Assembly: GCA_018398585.1 (NCBI GenBank)
Contig: JAGTTD010000011.1
Span: 11,389,846-11,453,845 of the forward strand
DNA from: Simmondsia chinensis
Lineage: Eukaryota > Streptophyta > Magnoliopsida > Caryophyllales > Simmondsiaceae
Length of the DNA stretch: 64,000 nt
Direction: 5' to 3'
In this document: positions 22,411 to 34,270 of the stretch, piece after piece
How the letters are laid out: every line of letters starts with the position of its first letter
How positions within the stretch are numbered: position 1 is the first letter of the stretch
Notes under the pieces: model-generated
Told to the model about the DNA's origin: nothing
The model's database searches: none
The model's input: only the letters and a program-made list of their open reading frames with translations
Position numbers and translations under genes: made by a program

Positions 22411-22633
22411 AGTGATCTTAGAGAAGTCCTTAATAAACCTTCTATAGAAACTTGAAACTTCGAATGCCCTTAACATTAGTAGGACGGTAATCACTCTATC
22501 ACTTCAATTTTTGCTCGGTCAGCCTCAATTCCCTTTTTTTGAAATCATATGCTCTAACACAATTCCTTCTGGCACTATGAAATGACATTTCTCCCCATTC
22601 AAACAAGATTAGAGTCAGCGCATCTTTGCAAAA
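22411..22633 (-). pseudogene. pol: Athila-B RT fragment, downstream piece
   Basis: This aligns closely with 14710-14960 of Athila-A. It encodes, on the minus strand, the RT connection that leads to the KDFSKITKPL-like segment. It is cut at 22633 by Reina-1; the reading resumes at 45582. The last five bases, caaaa (22629-22633), are the Reina-1 target duplication. Confidence 0.85.
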
Positions 22634-22901
22634 TATTATGAATTTTATGCATTGAAGTATAGCTAGTAGTATATCTTTTGTATTAGTCGTGAAGTCGTTT
22701 TGGTAGAAGAGGTTGTTGGGGTCAGTTAGATATTTTTAGTGTTACTTTTGCCATCTCTTGCTAGTGAAGTATAAGTAATGTGGCATTGTATTTGGAAGAA
22801 CTATTGAATGAAATACAAAGATCTTTCTCTTCTCATCTCAATTCTATCTTCTTCCTCATCCCACACTCTATTCTTCTAGGTTATGATCTAAGATCATAAC
22901 A
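22634..22901 (+). repeat. 5' LTR of Reina-1
   Basis: The 268-bp repeat starts tattatgaattttatgc (the first TG decayed to TA) and ends gatctaagatcataaca. It aligns with the 3' LTR pieces at 29618-29658 and 45389-45581. The TATA-like stretch and the ctcttctcatctcaattc segment near the end are shared by the copies. Confidence 0.9.
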
Positions 22902-22903
22902 AT

Positions 22904-22918
22904 TGGTATTAGAGCTTG
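22904..22918 (+). other. Primer-binding site of Reina-1
   Basis: The sequence tggtattagagcttg lies two bases after the LTR. It is one base away from the canonical initiator-methionine tRNA complement TGGTATCAGAGC. Confidence 0.8.
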
Positions 22919-22979
22919 TGAAATTGCAATCACTCAAGCTGGCCAACGGAAAGAAGCAAGCCTTAATGGCTAGTGATTC

Positions 22980-23890
22980 AATTGTTGGTTTGAATTAAGC
23001 TGACCAATCTACTCTATTGAACAACAGCTTCAAGATTTGGTAATTGCCGCGGGCAATATGCACCAATCGCAGGAACAGATGCAACAACAACTATCTGGAA
23101 TGCAAGATCAACAAGCAATCGGATTCAGGTGGAGTAGGGATCCTTCTAACCTTAAATCCTAATGGCAGAACACTTGATCCCTTGTTTTCTAAGCCAAGTG
23201 AAGGTGGTATCGAAGGAATGCACTTTGGCAAGAACATAGGGTTTTGGCAACCCAAGGTCGAGATAGAAGCCTATGACGGTGTGCAATCCCAATCTTGGAT
23301 TAGAAAATATGAGAGGTACTTTTGTTTTTATGGTATCTCTAATTCTTAAAAGGTTGAAATCGCTTCGATTCATTACATGGAGACCAAGAAGTATGGTTTC
23401 GTAGCTTGATCATTAGCAATCCCTCCATTACTTGGCATGAGTTTGTAGATGAATTGTGCGAGAGATATGGTGATGAAGATCTGGGTGATGTTGGGAACAA
23501 TTTCAATAAAGTGGCTCAAATAGATTTCATTAAGAAGTATATGACTTGATTTGAGCATTTGAAAGCAAGAATGATGTCCATTAATCCTAGTGCAAGTGAG
23601 GCTTACTATGTCTCTAGTTTTATTAGTGGTCTTAAACCTAAAATCAAAAATTTCGTGAAGGCTCTTAATCCACAAACATTATCCAAAGAATATTCAAAAG
23701 ACAGATTGCTTGAATCATCAGTTTAAGCATCACTTGAAGGCAGACAGAGGAAAAGTTAAATGGGCACTCCACTCCACCAGTGCATCAAGTACCACCTGTA
23801 ACATCTAAACCATTGTGATTGGGAAAAAAAAAGCACAAAAGTTATGTTTCAAGTGTAACAAAAGGTATTTCTTTGGGCATAAATGCAATC
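22980..23890 (+). pseudogene. gag: Reina-1 gag remnant
   Basis: Degraded plus-strand gag. Recognisable pieces are a Gln-rich start (QEQMQQQLSGMQDQQ), the capsid segment DELCERYGDEDLGDVGNNF near 23450, SEAYYVSSFISGLKP near 23610 and, after a frameshift, the zinc knuckle CFKCNKRYFFGHKC (C-x2-C-x6-G-H-x-C) near 23840-23885. The knuckle lies at the start of the next open frame, which begins at 23815. Stops near 23160-23350, 23549 and 23723 show it is dead. Confidence 0.8.
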
Positions 23891-25147
23891 CAAAGTTACT
23901 AATGCCAATAACTGGCGCTGAAGCAAAAGAGAGCCAAGAAGAAATGCAAGAAACTGGTGCTTATATAGAAAAGATAAATGGTGAGACAGATGATGATGAG
24001 GTTGAGATTTTAGTAAGGGCATTAACAGGAAATGGGACTCGTAATATAATAAGAATAAGAGGAGAGGCCAATCATAAGTCGTGGCTGATATTGATTGATA
24101 GTGAGAGCACATATAGCTTCTTGGATCCCAAGATTGCTAAGCTAGTGGGACATAAACTGATCAAGACCTTCCCACTTTCAGTGATGGTTGCAGATGGGAA
24201 TTCAATGCTCATGCAAACTAAGTGCAAGCAATTCAGATGGGAGATGCAGGGGCACCAATTTGCCTATGATTTCAGGGTCTTGAAATTGGGAGGTTACGAT
24301 ATGGTTCTTGGTGTTGATTGGATGAAGACAATTAGACCAATTGTCTTCGATTTTGTCAGGCTTTCAGCGTCTTTTGAAAGTAATGGAGCTCCAATCAAGC
24401 TACAAGGCATTGCTGGGCAAGGACAATTGCAGCTTTTGAGTTGCAAAAGATTGCAAGGAGTGATCAAGAAGAGTAATTACAAGTGGATTGGGCAACTTTA
24501 CTCCCTTAGTGCTGAACTTGGGGGAGCTAAGGTGAATTCTAACCCTTCTATTAGTAGGTTATTACATGATTTCGAGGACCTATTTGGGCAACCAACTAAT
24601 CTTCCACCTAAAAGATCCTTAGATCATGCCATACCTCTCAAAGCTAATTCTAATCCCATCAATCTTAGGCCTTATAAATACCCACACTCCCAAAAGAATG
24701 AGATAGAAAATCAAGTGGTGGAGCTGCTAAAAACTAATTTTATCAGGCATAGCCATAGCCCATTTGCTTCTCTAATCATTTTAGTCAAAAAGAAGGATGG
24801 CACTTCTCGAATGTGCATTGTCTATAGGCAATTACACTCCCTCAAAATCAAAGATAAATTTCCCATCCCAATAATCGATGATTTACTAGATGAATTACAT
24901 GGTTCTGTTTACTTCTTAAAGCTAGATCTAAGGTGGGGTTATTATCATATTCGAGTGGTGGAATAAGACATCCATAAAACTGCTTTTAGAACACACCATG
25001 TACACTTTGAATTTGTGGTTATGCCATTTGGTTTATTAAATGCTCCTGCCACTTTTCAAGCCTTAATGAATTCCATTTTTAAACCATTCTTGAGAAAACT
25101 TGTTCTAGTGTTCTTTGATGGCATATTAGTCTATAGTCCCTCCTTGG
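23891..25147 (+). pseudogene. pol: Reina-1 protease and first half of RT
   Basis: A long open frame (383 residues from 23815) spans the zinc knuckle, protease and RT fingers. The protease site reads LIDSESTYSF where D-S-G-S-T is usual, a Gly-to-Glu change beside the catalytic Asp. LGGYDMVLGVDWM marks the end of the protease. RT has RPYKYPHSQK, VKKKDGTSRMC and KLDLRWGYYHI, a stop at 24964, then [16 protein letters not shown]. The catalytic box reads [10 protein letters not shown], so the second catalytic Asp is Gly. The reading is cut at 25147 by a solo copia LTR and resumes at 27404. Confidence 0.87.
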
Positions 25148-27398
25148 TGTTGGGAAAAATAATAAATTTTGTGGGGAAAATAAATTCTGATGCCGACTAT
25201 TGGGTTCACAGTTCTCAACTATGGTCACAACAGTAGGAACCTATTAGAACAATTAGAGTAGGAGACTCTTCTCTCTACCTAAGCCCCCGGTCGGAGAGTC
25301 ACGCTTCGTGACACCTCACGTGCGAGAGTTTCCGAAAATTCTCCTTAATTTTATGAAGTTTACGCAGTGGAACGGGTTTAGAATTACCGATTGTTGGAAT
25401 GAATTTCAAAAATTCTCCATAATTTTATATAGTTTATGCAGCGGAACGGTTTTAGAATATTCTAAACCCAGGGTTGATTTAAAATTCCTAATTTTAAATC
25501 TACATATTTAAATTCATAATTTAAATCTACAGATCTAAATTATTAACTTAGATAGACAAGCCTTTTACTCTAATACATTCATAACAATACTTAAACTCAA
25601 ATAGGCATAATAATAGATACTGTAAATAAATAGAAAAGCGAAACTAAAAGAAGAAGGAAAGAAGAACATACTTGAAATTGCTCCAATTATAAGGAATACA
25701 AAGAAATCAAGACCTCATGATCTTCTACGCAATGATCTCCAACTGCCTGGAGGGTGGGCTCCGAAAAATATTAAACTAAGGAAAGAAAAATTTCAACGGA
25801 AAATTTTCTCTCCAATTAGGTCTCCGAAACTATTTCCAGAAACCCTAAAACTTATTTCAAAACTGAATACCAAACCTCAGAATAAGCACCTCTATTTAGA
25901 GGAGTATACCGGAGCAAAAAAATCCAATTAAATCGATGTGGGATTCGTAGTTAAAAATGCAAAACACAGCGTTCATAGTAAAATCCTAGCAAAACTCGTC
26001 GTTTCGTTCATAATTCAAATTGCGTGTTTATTTAATTTGAAGCCACCTGTCAGCACGCTATCGGTCCATGCTCGAAGGCGCGGATCACCCCCCTTAGGCA
26101 GCCTCAGCGTAAGACACGTGTCATGTGCTGATTGGCAGCCAGCTAAGTACGCGGATCGCCACTGTTTTAAACGCGATTTTGATTTTAGTTTTTTTTTGTT
26201 TTTCTTTGTTTCCCACATGTGAAAATTTATTTTATAAATTTTAATTGGCTAAAATTATTTATTTTATAATTTTTAGTTTTATTCATCTTATGAATAATGT
26301 TTCGAAAAATTAACTTTACCCATCTCATGAATTCTTTAATATTTTTCTAATGGCAATAAATACAAAGGCTTGAGCAGGGACCTTAGGGACAATTTAAATC
26401 TAGCTCCAAATGCGTTAAATTAATTATCTCATAAAATAATTTAATTACCATTTTATGAGACTTAATTCTACTAAAAAAATCTCACTGCACTCCAGACTTA
26501 AATTATTTATTCGATATCTCCCTAATAGAATGTATTGATGACAACAACCCCTCCACTAGATGTCCATGACAAAGGATAAATATAACCACTACCATTATCT
26601 TTCTCACAGCTTCTCCATTAGTTACCGACTCGCCATTTATTGAATAATTCATTTATACTTAAATATATTCACAGTGTAAATTCCAAATGTCAAATACTTG
26701 GAGCACTTTGGCCAAAGTTTTTGAACTATTCAAATATTTGCGAATCCACTAAGCGGATATTTGTATCTCATAAGAGACTGTAGATTCCCTACTGAATACC
26801 TGATCCTTGTCACACTTCACGCCGCTACCCAGTGTACGTGGGATTTCAGTCATTCGTTTAGACCTTACTTATAGTACACCAAAGTAACTAACGCTCCATG
26901 CACAAGTCCAAAATGCCCTCAGGATTTAGAGTCATCGTTCAAACAGTATAATATGAATCACTCATCTCTGATAGTAGTCTAGAAATAAGTAATCCACATG
27001 GTCCAACTTAATTTGTGTCAATCTTATTAAACGCACTAACCCAACACTTTTGGATCTCCATCAACATGACCAAGACAAGTCATCTAAAGTGTCATGTTAT
27101 AGTCTTAACATATAAGCGGTCCAAACTTGTCTTCGACTACGAGTCTTTCAAACAACAATCCATACCATTTATTCCAAGTCTATTTGTGGCTTAAGCTCAT
27201 AAACCACTTAGAACAAACATATAAATTGTAGTCTGAGGACTACATCCATCTCATGGATGTCTCCTAAAAGAAAAACACTTGCAGTATAAATGCTTGCTTA
27301 CACAAATTTAACTAGGAAATGACTGGGACTTCAATTTTATTTATTAATTAAACAATATATTCAGAATAAATTAGGATTTCAGGACACTGTTCCTAACA
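25148..27398 (+). mobile_element. Solo LTR of the copia family inside Reina-1 RT
   Basis: This is 2.25 kb starting tgttgggaaa and ending cctaaca, homologous over its length to the two LTRs of the 5322-14560 element. No internal retrotransposon sequence is attached. The pentamer cttgg is duplicated perfectly at 25143-25147 and 27399-27403, and RT reading resumes across it. Since the element on the minus strand reads its LTR in the opposite sense, the strand is given as the top strand only by position. A segment of about 65 bp is duplicated near 25325-25450 (ccgaaaattctcc and tcaaaaattctcc blocks). Confidence 0.88.
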
Positions 27399-27403
27399 CT
27401 TGG

Positions 27404-28230
27404 TTTCCCATGTTTCCAATCTCTATCATGTCTTTAAAACCATGAGTGAACACAAAATTTTTGCTAAGCTCTCAAAATGTTCCTTTGCCCAAACTCAAGT
27501 TGAGTACTTAGGTGACGTTATTTTCTGCAATGTGGTTTCCACCATTGCTTCTAAGGTCCAGTCTATGAGACAATGGCCAACACCCACATCCCGCAAGCAA
27601 TTGAGAGGGTTCTTAGGGCTCACAGGATATTATAGGAAGTTTATTTATTGATATGGAGTCATTGCTAAGCCTCTAACTGACCTTCTCAAGAAGGATGCTT
27701 TTGTGTGGAATGTGGCAGCTCAAGAAGCTTTTGAGAAATTGAAATTTGCCATTTGTTCAGCTCCTATTTTGAGTGTGCCAGACTTTGGTGAGCATTTCAC
27801 CATTGATACAGATGCTTGTAGTAAACGGGTGGGTGCATTGCTCTCTCAAAAAGGCGGGCCAATAGCTTTCCTCTGTCAATCTCTTAGTCCCCAAGACATG
27901 AGCATATCCATCTATAACAGAGTATTTGGCCATTCTCATAGACATTATCTTGAAAGGCATCACTTCATCATTAGAACAGATCATCAAAGTCTGAAATACC
28001 TTTTGGGACGAAAGATCACCACAAGAGTGCAACGAACGGGGCCTAAGAAGATGCTAGGATTATACCATTCCATTGAATATTGCAAGGGAACGGAAAATGT
28101 GGCAGTAGATGCACTTTCTAGAAGGCAAGAGCAGGGTGGAACATCCTCTTGTTCAGTTAATTCAACAGTATTGCCCTCTTGGATGGAAGACGTTTATAAG
28201 TCCCATGAAGAAGATCAATTTGCTTAAGAA
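27404..28230 (+). pseudogene. pol: Reina-1 second half of RT and RNase H
   Basis: Two open stretches (27400-27651 and 27703-28227) carry the RT thumb and connection. They include [36 protein letters not shown], and the RNase H start DTDACSKRVGALLSQKGGP with the first catalytic Asp retained. HHFIIRTDHQSLKYLLGRK and YCKGTENVAVDALSRR follow near the end. A stop at 27650 separates them. The order continues directly into integrase. Confidence 0.87.
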
Positions 28231-29300
28231 TGCGTCATAGCTTTAACCATCAAAGTCCTTCGAATCCTGCTATGTTTGAAGTTACCTTGATAAATGGAAT
28301 TTTGTGAGTTAAAGCCAGAGTCTACATTAGATCTGCAACTAATTTAAGGAAGCAAGTCATCACAGCCGTCCACTCTTTAGCCTTGGGTGGTCACTCAAGA
28401 ATAGAGGGGACTTATCAAAGGCTTTAACAAAACTTCCATTGGAGAGGTACGAATAAAGAAGTAATGGAATGTGTACAATCTTGAGATGTTTTTTAGTGCA
28501 CCAAAAGTGAACATGTCCCATATCAAGGGTTGCTTCAACCTCTTCCTCTTCCTGATTGAGAGTGGCAACACATCAATGTGGATTTTATAGAATGATTGCC
28601 AAAATCAGAAGGGAAGGAAATCATTTGGGTGGTGGTGGATCGTTTTACTAAGTATGGACATTTCATTGCACTTAACCATTCTATTTATTGAGAGAGACTT
28701 CCCAAGTTGTTCTTAGACAACATTTATAAACTACATGTCCTTAGACAATCATTTCATATCAAGACAGGTTGTTTAAAAGCAATTTTTGGCGTGAATTGTT
28801 CAAGTTATTGGGTTCCTTTCTTACTTCTTATCATCCTCAAACCGATGGTCAGACTGAAAAGCTGAACCAATGTGTGGAACAATACTTGCATAACATGACA
28901 TTCCATCCCCCCAAGTAGTGATGCAGATGACTCTCTTTGGCAGAATTATGGTATAACACACATGCTCATTCTTCCTTGGACACAACTCCCTTTAGGGCGT
29001 TGTATGGTTATGATCCTCATTTTCCTATTGTGTTCCAAAGCATTGCCACTACTATAGTGGAAGTAAAAGAGTTTCTGCAGTGAAGGAGATAGTGGGTGTA
29101 ATATCTTATAGATCAGTTACAATTAGCTAAAGCCAGAATGAAGTTCTTTGCTGATATGAAGAGATTTGATCGCTCTTTCCAAGTTGGAGATTTTTTTTAT
29201 TTGAAATTACAACCTTATAGACAGTCTTAGTGAAAATTCGTAAGAATGTTAAGCTGTGTGCTCGTTATGTTGGTCCTTATTAGAAGCTGGGTTCTATAGC
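28231..29300 (+). pseudogene. pol: Reina-1 integrase remnant
   Basis: Heavily mutated. The zinc-binding part is near 28360-28500 (SLALGGHSRIEG-like residues and a later C-x2-C region). The core has INVDFIE near 28580 and WVVVDRFTKYGHF near 28640. The DGQTE-like segment (QTDGQTEKLNQC) lies near 28845-28875. Many in-frame stops, including one within the IE-LPKS region, rule out expression. Confidence 0.8.
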
Positions 29301-29592
29301 CTACCACTTGGAGTTGCCTTCTGATGCTTTGGTTCACCCTGTATTCCATGTTTTCTTGTTAAAGAAACAGATTACTGCTCATATAGATTGTTTAGTGCAC
29401 GCTCCTACGGCTTCATCTAGTGGTATCATCATTCAGAAACCTTTAGCTATTCTGGATTCCTGCAAGGTTCAACATCAAGGCAAGGAGATTCAGCAAGTTT
29501 TGATTCAGTGGTCCAACCTTTGAAAGGAAGATGCAATGTGGGAGGACTTACAGTTCATTAAGAGTCAATTTCTCGCATTTGATTCTTGAGAC
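29301..29592 (+). pseudogene. pol: Reina-1 integrase tail and chromodomain
   Basis: The open frame 29308-29523 begins MELPSDALVHPVFHVFLLKK, the usual approach to the C-terminal chromodomain of plant chromoviruses. ILDSCKVQHQGKEIQQVLI and QWSNL follow, then after one stop EDAMWEDLQFIKSQF. The aromatic and acidic pattern (V-x-W...W-E) fits a chromodomain of the Reina type, which is thought to help choose integration sites by binding chromatin. Confidence 0.82.
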
Positions 29593-29603
29593 ATGAATCT
29601 TTT

Positions 29604-29617
29604 TAATGGGGGAGTAT
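29604..29617 (+). other. Polypurine tract of Reina-1
   Basis: The sequence taatgggggagtat ends directly before the TGTTATGAATT start of the 3' LTR. Confidence 0.8.
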
Positions 29618-29658
29618 TGTTATGAATTATATGCATTGAAGCATAGCTAGTAGTATAT
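29618..29658 (+). repeat. 3' LTR of Reina-1, first piece
   Basis: This aligns with the first 41 bases of the 5' LTR and ends at tagtatat, where the CACTA element begins. The trinucleotide tat at 29656-29658 is repeated at 45389-45391. Confidence 0.88.
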
Positions 29659-30494
29659 CTCTTCAAGAAAAAGGGTCATTAACAACAGTGATTATTGTCG
29701 TTAAAATTCTAGTTTACCGTCGTTAATACTATTGACGACAGGAGAAACTTCCCGTACTTTGTCGTCGCTATTGCTTTCGACGTTAATACTATGTGGGATC
29801 AACGACCGCTAAAATGAGCTGTCATTAAAAGTATCTACGACGGTATATTATGTTCGTCATTAGAAAGTGAAATCAATAATGATAGCATAAGTTGTCATTA
29901 AAAGTAAAGTCTTTAACATCAGGTGGCGCCGTTGTTGAAGAGTCGATTAATAATGACAACATTTGTTGTCGTTATAAATATTTACCGCCATATAAGAAAA
30001 AGTTTTAACGATGTTAAAGACCCTGCACATTCATATAGTGCAATGTATACATTTATAAATACCTGTACATTTATGCAATATAAAGATAATTTTTGGATTG
30101 TTTAATTTTCAGGTTGTTCAAATCACCTATACATAAATATAATATAACGACATTTCATTTCAGTTATAACATCTGTAGAATAGTACAATATAACTATACA
30201 GAAATAACTCTTATATAGCATTCAATGCAGCAACAAATTCTAATAAAAAAATAAAGATGTCATTAAAATTTAAATATCCAAGACTCATAACAGCCACTTT
30301 ACATACAAAAAACACTTAAAGCATACATTGTTAAATTTGTCATTTAACAATTTAGCAAAAACAACAAATCCGATAAAAGTTCACAAATAAAAGTTCGAAC
30401 AAAAATAAGAATTTGCAGTGCAGTCTTCCAACACCTGAAAAAAATAAATATGACGCTCATGTTAGAAAATTCTTGTCATCTGAGCCAATAGTGT
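29659..30494. other. Left subterminal region of the CACTA element
   Basis: The first 350 bp contain at least six motifs of the gtcgtta / gtcattaaaag / cgacgg type in mixed orientations, probable transposase-binding sites by analogy with other CACTA elements. The rest is AT-rich and noncoding. The 29923-30105 and 30413-30622 frames lack any recognisable content. Confidence 0.65.
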
Positions 30495-31931
30495 TGATAA
30501 GTCTGATTTATTATATCATCATTTATATTATTTTTAGCCATTTTTTTTATCGAACTTCTATCGCTTTTGCTCTTTTTCGCTCATATTGTCATTTTCTTGC
30601 AAAAACACTTATGTTATGCTAAATCTTGCCAGGTTCTATCATCAAACATCAATAAGTGAAAGAACGACACATAAAATAGAAAGCATAAGAATGAGCTAAA
30701 TCAATCAAAATACTAGTTTTAGTAAGAAATCACCAAGTTCACGCACAATTCAATTCAACTTGCAAAATTAAGTAGAAAAATGCACAAATCAAGCGCAAGG
30801 ATAGTTTAAACAATACATTAACATGTCCAACTTGATGTAAACTCTGAATTTAGGTGGTGCAAAGCTCAAAAAATTGAGAGAAAAAACAACAAGAACAGCA
30901 ACAATGCAGAGAATGAAAACCAGCCTGCACAATTCACTTCAACTTGCAATTTTGGGCTGCAAAATTGACGAATCAAGTGAAAGTACCTCTTGTACACTTC
31001 AATAACATGTTCAAGTTGATGTTAAGACTGATTTTGGAGGCCATAGGTGAAGAAAAATGAATAAAATGAGCAGCAAGTTGCAAACCTGTAGAATTGGGCG
31101 GCAGCTGCATATTGTGTGGTGCAATGAGCTTTTAGCTTGCAATTTTTTTTTATTTTAAGTAATTCCAACCTCATGTATTATAAATAAGGAGGTTTTGGAA
31201 GTGTTTATCATCTCTCACTCCAGAAAAATCAAATACAAAGTACAGAAATAGCTAAGAAAAATCGAGAGGGAAAGAAGAAGAAAGAAAGGAAAGTTTGGTT
31301 TATAATTTTGCATTTTTAAGTTCTTTCTAACCTTTTCTTCTTGAAGTTCATGGATTTTGTCTTTGTTTTGCTTTATATTATGTTAACCATGAACAACTTT
31401 TGTTATTCCAAGGCTACAATGTAGCCTCAGTTGTAATATACGTTGTATTCTAATTTAACGTATTCAATATATTGTTATTGTACTATTGAAGTGTTTATCA
31501 TTGTTCTTCATGAGTTTTAAATGCTTGGCTACCATTTAAAGCCAATAATGATTCATAATGAGACCGAGAAGAGATTTATGATTTGCTAAGGTGATAAACA
31601 ATATAAATTGAGTGAATGCTCATGAGAGATTAACGCGATTTGTGTGGTCTTAAGTGAAAATCATAGATCTTCAAAACTAATTTCATATTTAAATTCATGC
31701 ATGAGAGTGATGGGTTAATCTATAAAAGAGTATACTAAATGTTGCTCGAGAGAGAATATTTAGTAAATTAGGGTTTTCGCCCATCAACATGTAGTAACAA
31801 CATGAATACCGAGAATAGAAAGGCGTATTAATTCAACTAGGTGAAATCGGATGCCTTAGACCTTATTAATCATAAAAACCAACAAAAAATAATTAATTAT
31901 GCTTAGTTATTTTCATTATGTTTGTTTTATA
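30495..31931 (+). repeat. LTR-P1: truncated LTR of Athila-P
   Basis: This starts tgataagtctgattta and aligns with LTR-P2 (34271-35862) and, in reverse, with LTR1 and LTR2. It stops at tttgttttatat near 31931, about 120 bp before the LTR end seen in LTR-P2, and is joined directly to mid-gag sequence. The LTR end, PBS and first half of gag are therefore missing. Confidence 0.82.
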
Positions 31932-32767
31932 TTAGTACAATATTTGCTCGACTCACGCTAATTCAAAATCAATTAGATGACATGATTGCTGCTCATACTC
32001 CTAGATGTGAATTTTGTGCAGGTAACCATGCTAGTACGGAGTGTCTAGTGGGCACCAGTTTTTGCTCATTAGGTTTTGAACAATATAACTACAGGTCAAA
32101 TTTTAATCAAGCCCAATACAGCCCTTACTCTAGCACCTACAGTCAAGGATGGATGAACCCTTCTAATTTTTCACAAAACCATCACGAAGCACCTTGGCCA
32201 CCCATTCATCCACATCAAGAAAAGAAATATGATATAGAAGAGATGTTTAGGGAGTCCATGGATGAATGGACTTGTTTTACTCAATAAACCAGGGCTAGCT
32301 TTAGAAATCAAGAAGCTTCTATCCGAAATCAAGAAGCATCCATCCAAAATTTGGAAACTCAAGTAGGGACTATATTAGAGGAACTTTTTGGGTGGTCCAT
32401 AGATTCGTTGCCTAGCAATACCATCACCGATCCTGGGGAACAAACTAACGCCATAACATTGAGGGATGATAACACATTAGAAGATCCACCTCAATGTGAC
32501 ATAACTCCTTTGATTGACCCATCGCCACCGATGACCCAACCTATCATGACAGATCCACCACCACCAATTATCAAAATAGAGTGCCAAGCTTGTCTAATGA
32601 AGTCAGAGGCTTTCGGAGCCAAGGATGTCTCCGTGAAAAAATGCAGAAAAGATCGAAAAAGGAAATTCAACTTGTGGCACATCAAGCTCAAGGATCCCAT
32701 CATTATAGAAGGTGGAAGTGGTCGTATAAAGAAGGGTACAAGGAAGATCCATGAAAGAAAATGGTAA
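31932..32767 (+). pseudogene. gag: Athila-P1 gag remnant
   Basis: The plus-strand reading starts with a coiled segment LIQNQLDDMIAAH, then the zinc knuckle CEFCAGNHASTEC, a Tyr/Asn-rich segment ending QGWMNPSNFSQNHH, and HPHQEKKYDIEEMFRESM. After a stop at 32285 it continues with repeated RNQEAS units and a proline-rich end. No protease, RT or integrase follows: the sequence passes straight to the C-terminal tail and the ggaggcaaccc motif at about 32773. Almost all of pol has therefore been deleted. Confidence 0.82.
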
Positions 32768-34270
32768 TTAAGCGCTTCTTTGGAGGCAACCCAAGTTTTT
32801 TTATGTTTACCTCTTTTATTTTATTTTCCTCTTAATATTTTCTCATGTTTCTGTATATTTTGTTCAAAAAGGTTTCTTAGAACAAGTATGGGGATAACCT
32901 AATCACAACATTCAGCAACAAATAACAAATTCTCAAACCTGGGAAGTATCTCTCACCTACTGCTTCGTTCTTTACATTTCTTTTCACATTGTGGACAAAT
33001 TTGGGAGTGGGAGAGACAATTTTTAAAAATTTTAACAAATTTTTTTTTCGAAACATTTCCTTGTTTTGTATTTTAGAGTCAGCTTTAGTGCCTCCAAGAG
33101 TTCAGAGCCTTTTTGTGGGGATGTAGATAGTGTCGGCCAACAAAAAGATTGTCTATTGTTTACAGTTTTGATCATTAGTCTTTTTTTTAAAAAAATTTAT
33201 AAAAAAAAGGAGAACTAATCATACTTTTTAGGCAATTTTTCTACTCTTTTTAGCTCGTTTACTTTAATTAGATTTGAATGATCTGATAATCAATTGTTTT
33301 TGTGTTCTAATTGAAAAACACGAATTAATCTCAGCACTATCTTGAAAAAATCATGGTATTTAAGTTTAATAGTTAGCATGGTTGTTTTACTTTTCTTTGA
33401 TTAAAAGATGCTCAAATTTGAAAGGATTGCATTAAGATTATCATTTACATAGCAAATTTTGAAGAGTTATGCCTAAATCTAAAATAGGGAAAAAAAAAAA
33501 CGAATAAAAAAGAAGGAAAAAAAAAAGAGAGGAAAGCATATCTAGCACCACTATCCCATTTATAAACATTTTAAGATATGTGCTACCCATTATGGGGACG
33601 TCTCAATGGTTGCTTCTCTTACTAATGGGTCACCGCCCAGGAATCGGAGCTTGATTCTCACTGAAGATATACTCGGGAAGTCATAATGAAGGCATCTCAG
33701 TGGTGGCTTCTCCTACTTATGGGTCATTGCCCAGGAGTTGGAGCTTGATTCTTGCTTAAGATATACTCACACGGTAATATTGGGGATGTCTCAGTGCTGG
33801 CTTCTCTTTCTTATTGGTCATCGGCCAGGATTTGGAGCTTGATTCTTGCTGAAGACGTACTCATGAGCCGAGATTGACATGAGGAAATAAATTCCTCGGA
33901 TAAAAAAAAGGGTGAAAAAGAAAAATACACTTATTGTGAATAATTTTAGTTTTGGGCATACTTGATAAGTCTTGTAATGAGTGGTATGATTTTTGTTTTC
34001 TATTCGGTTTGCATATCTTGAGATTAGAAAAAACGGATAAACTTAATTTGCTTTGCTAACTTTTGAATTCGGTTACCTAGGTAATTGAGAGTTTTTCCTT
34101 AGAAAAGATGGCTTTTCCCTTAGGACCTTAAATTTTGAGACTCGGTTATTCTTTTCTAATAAGAGTATACTTGCTTTGAATTGTGGTAGAAATCTTAAAA
34201 AGCATGAAATCCTGTGCTTTAATGTTTAGCCTTGCTCGAGGACAAGCTAGACTTAAGTTTTGGGGTATTT
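32768..34270 (+). other. Athila-P 3' UTR and polypurine tract
   Basis: Noncoding, homologous in reverse to the 3' UTRs of Athila-A and Athila-B (for example ggggatgtagatagtgtcggcc near 33120). It includes the three tRNA-like units at 33590-33885. It ends with the polypurine tract taagttttggggtattt (34254-34270) directly before LTR-P2. Confidence 0.75.
33590..33885 (+). repeat. Three tandem tRNA-like units in Athila-P 3' UTR
   Basis: The units start near 33595, 33690 and 33785. Each has an A-box-like gtctca(g/a)tgg(t/c)(g/t)gctt segment and, about 45 nt later, a B-box-like ggagcttgattct segment, followed by gaagatatactca. They are on the same strand as the element. The A/B box order and spacing resemble tRNA genes, although no full cloverleaf with a clear anticodon arm is obvious. 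Confidence 0.62.

Noticed and set aside
32768..34270. An env-like gene in the Athila 3' region
   Set aside because: No open frame with a signal peptide or membrane segment is present in any of the three 3' UTR copies.
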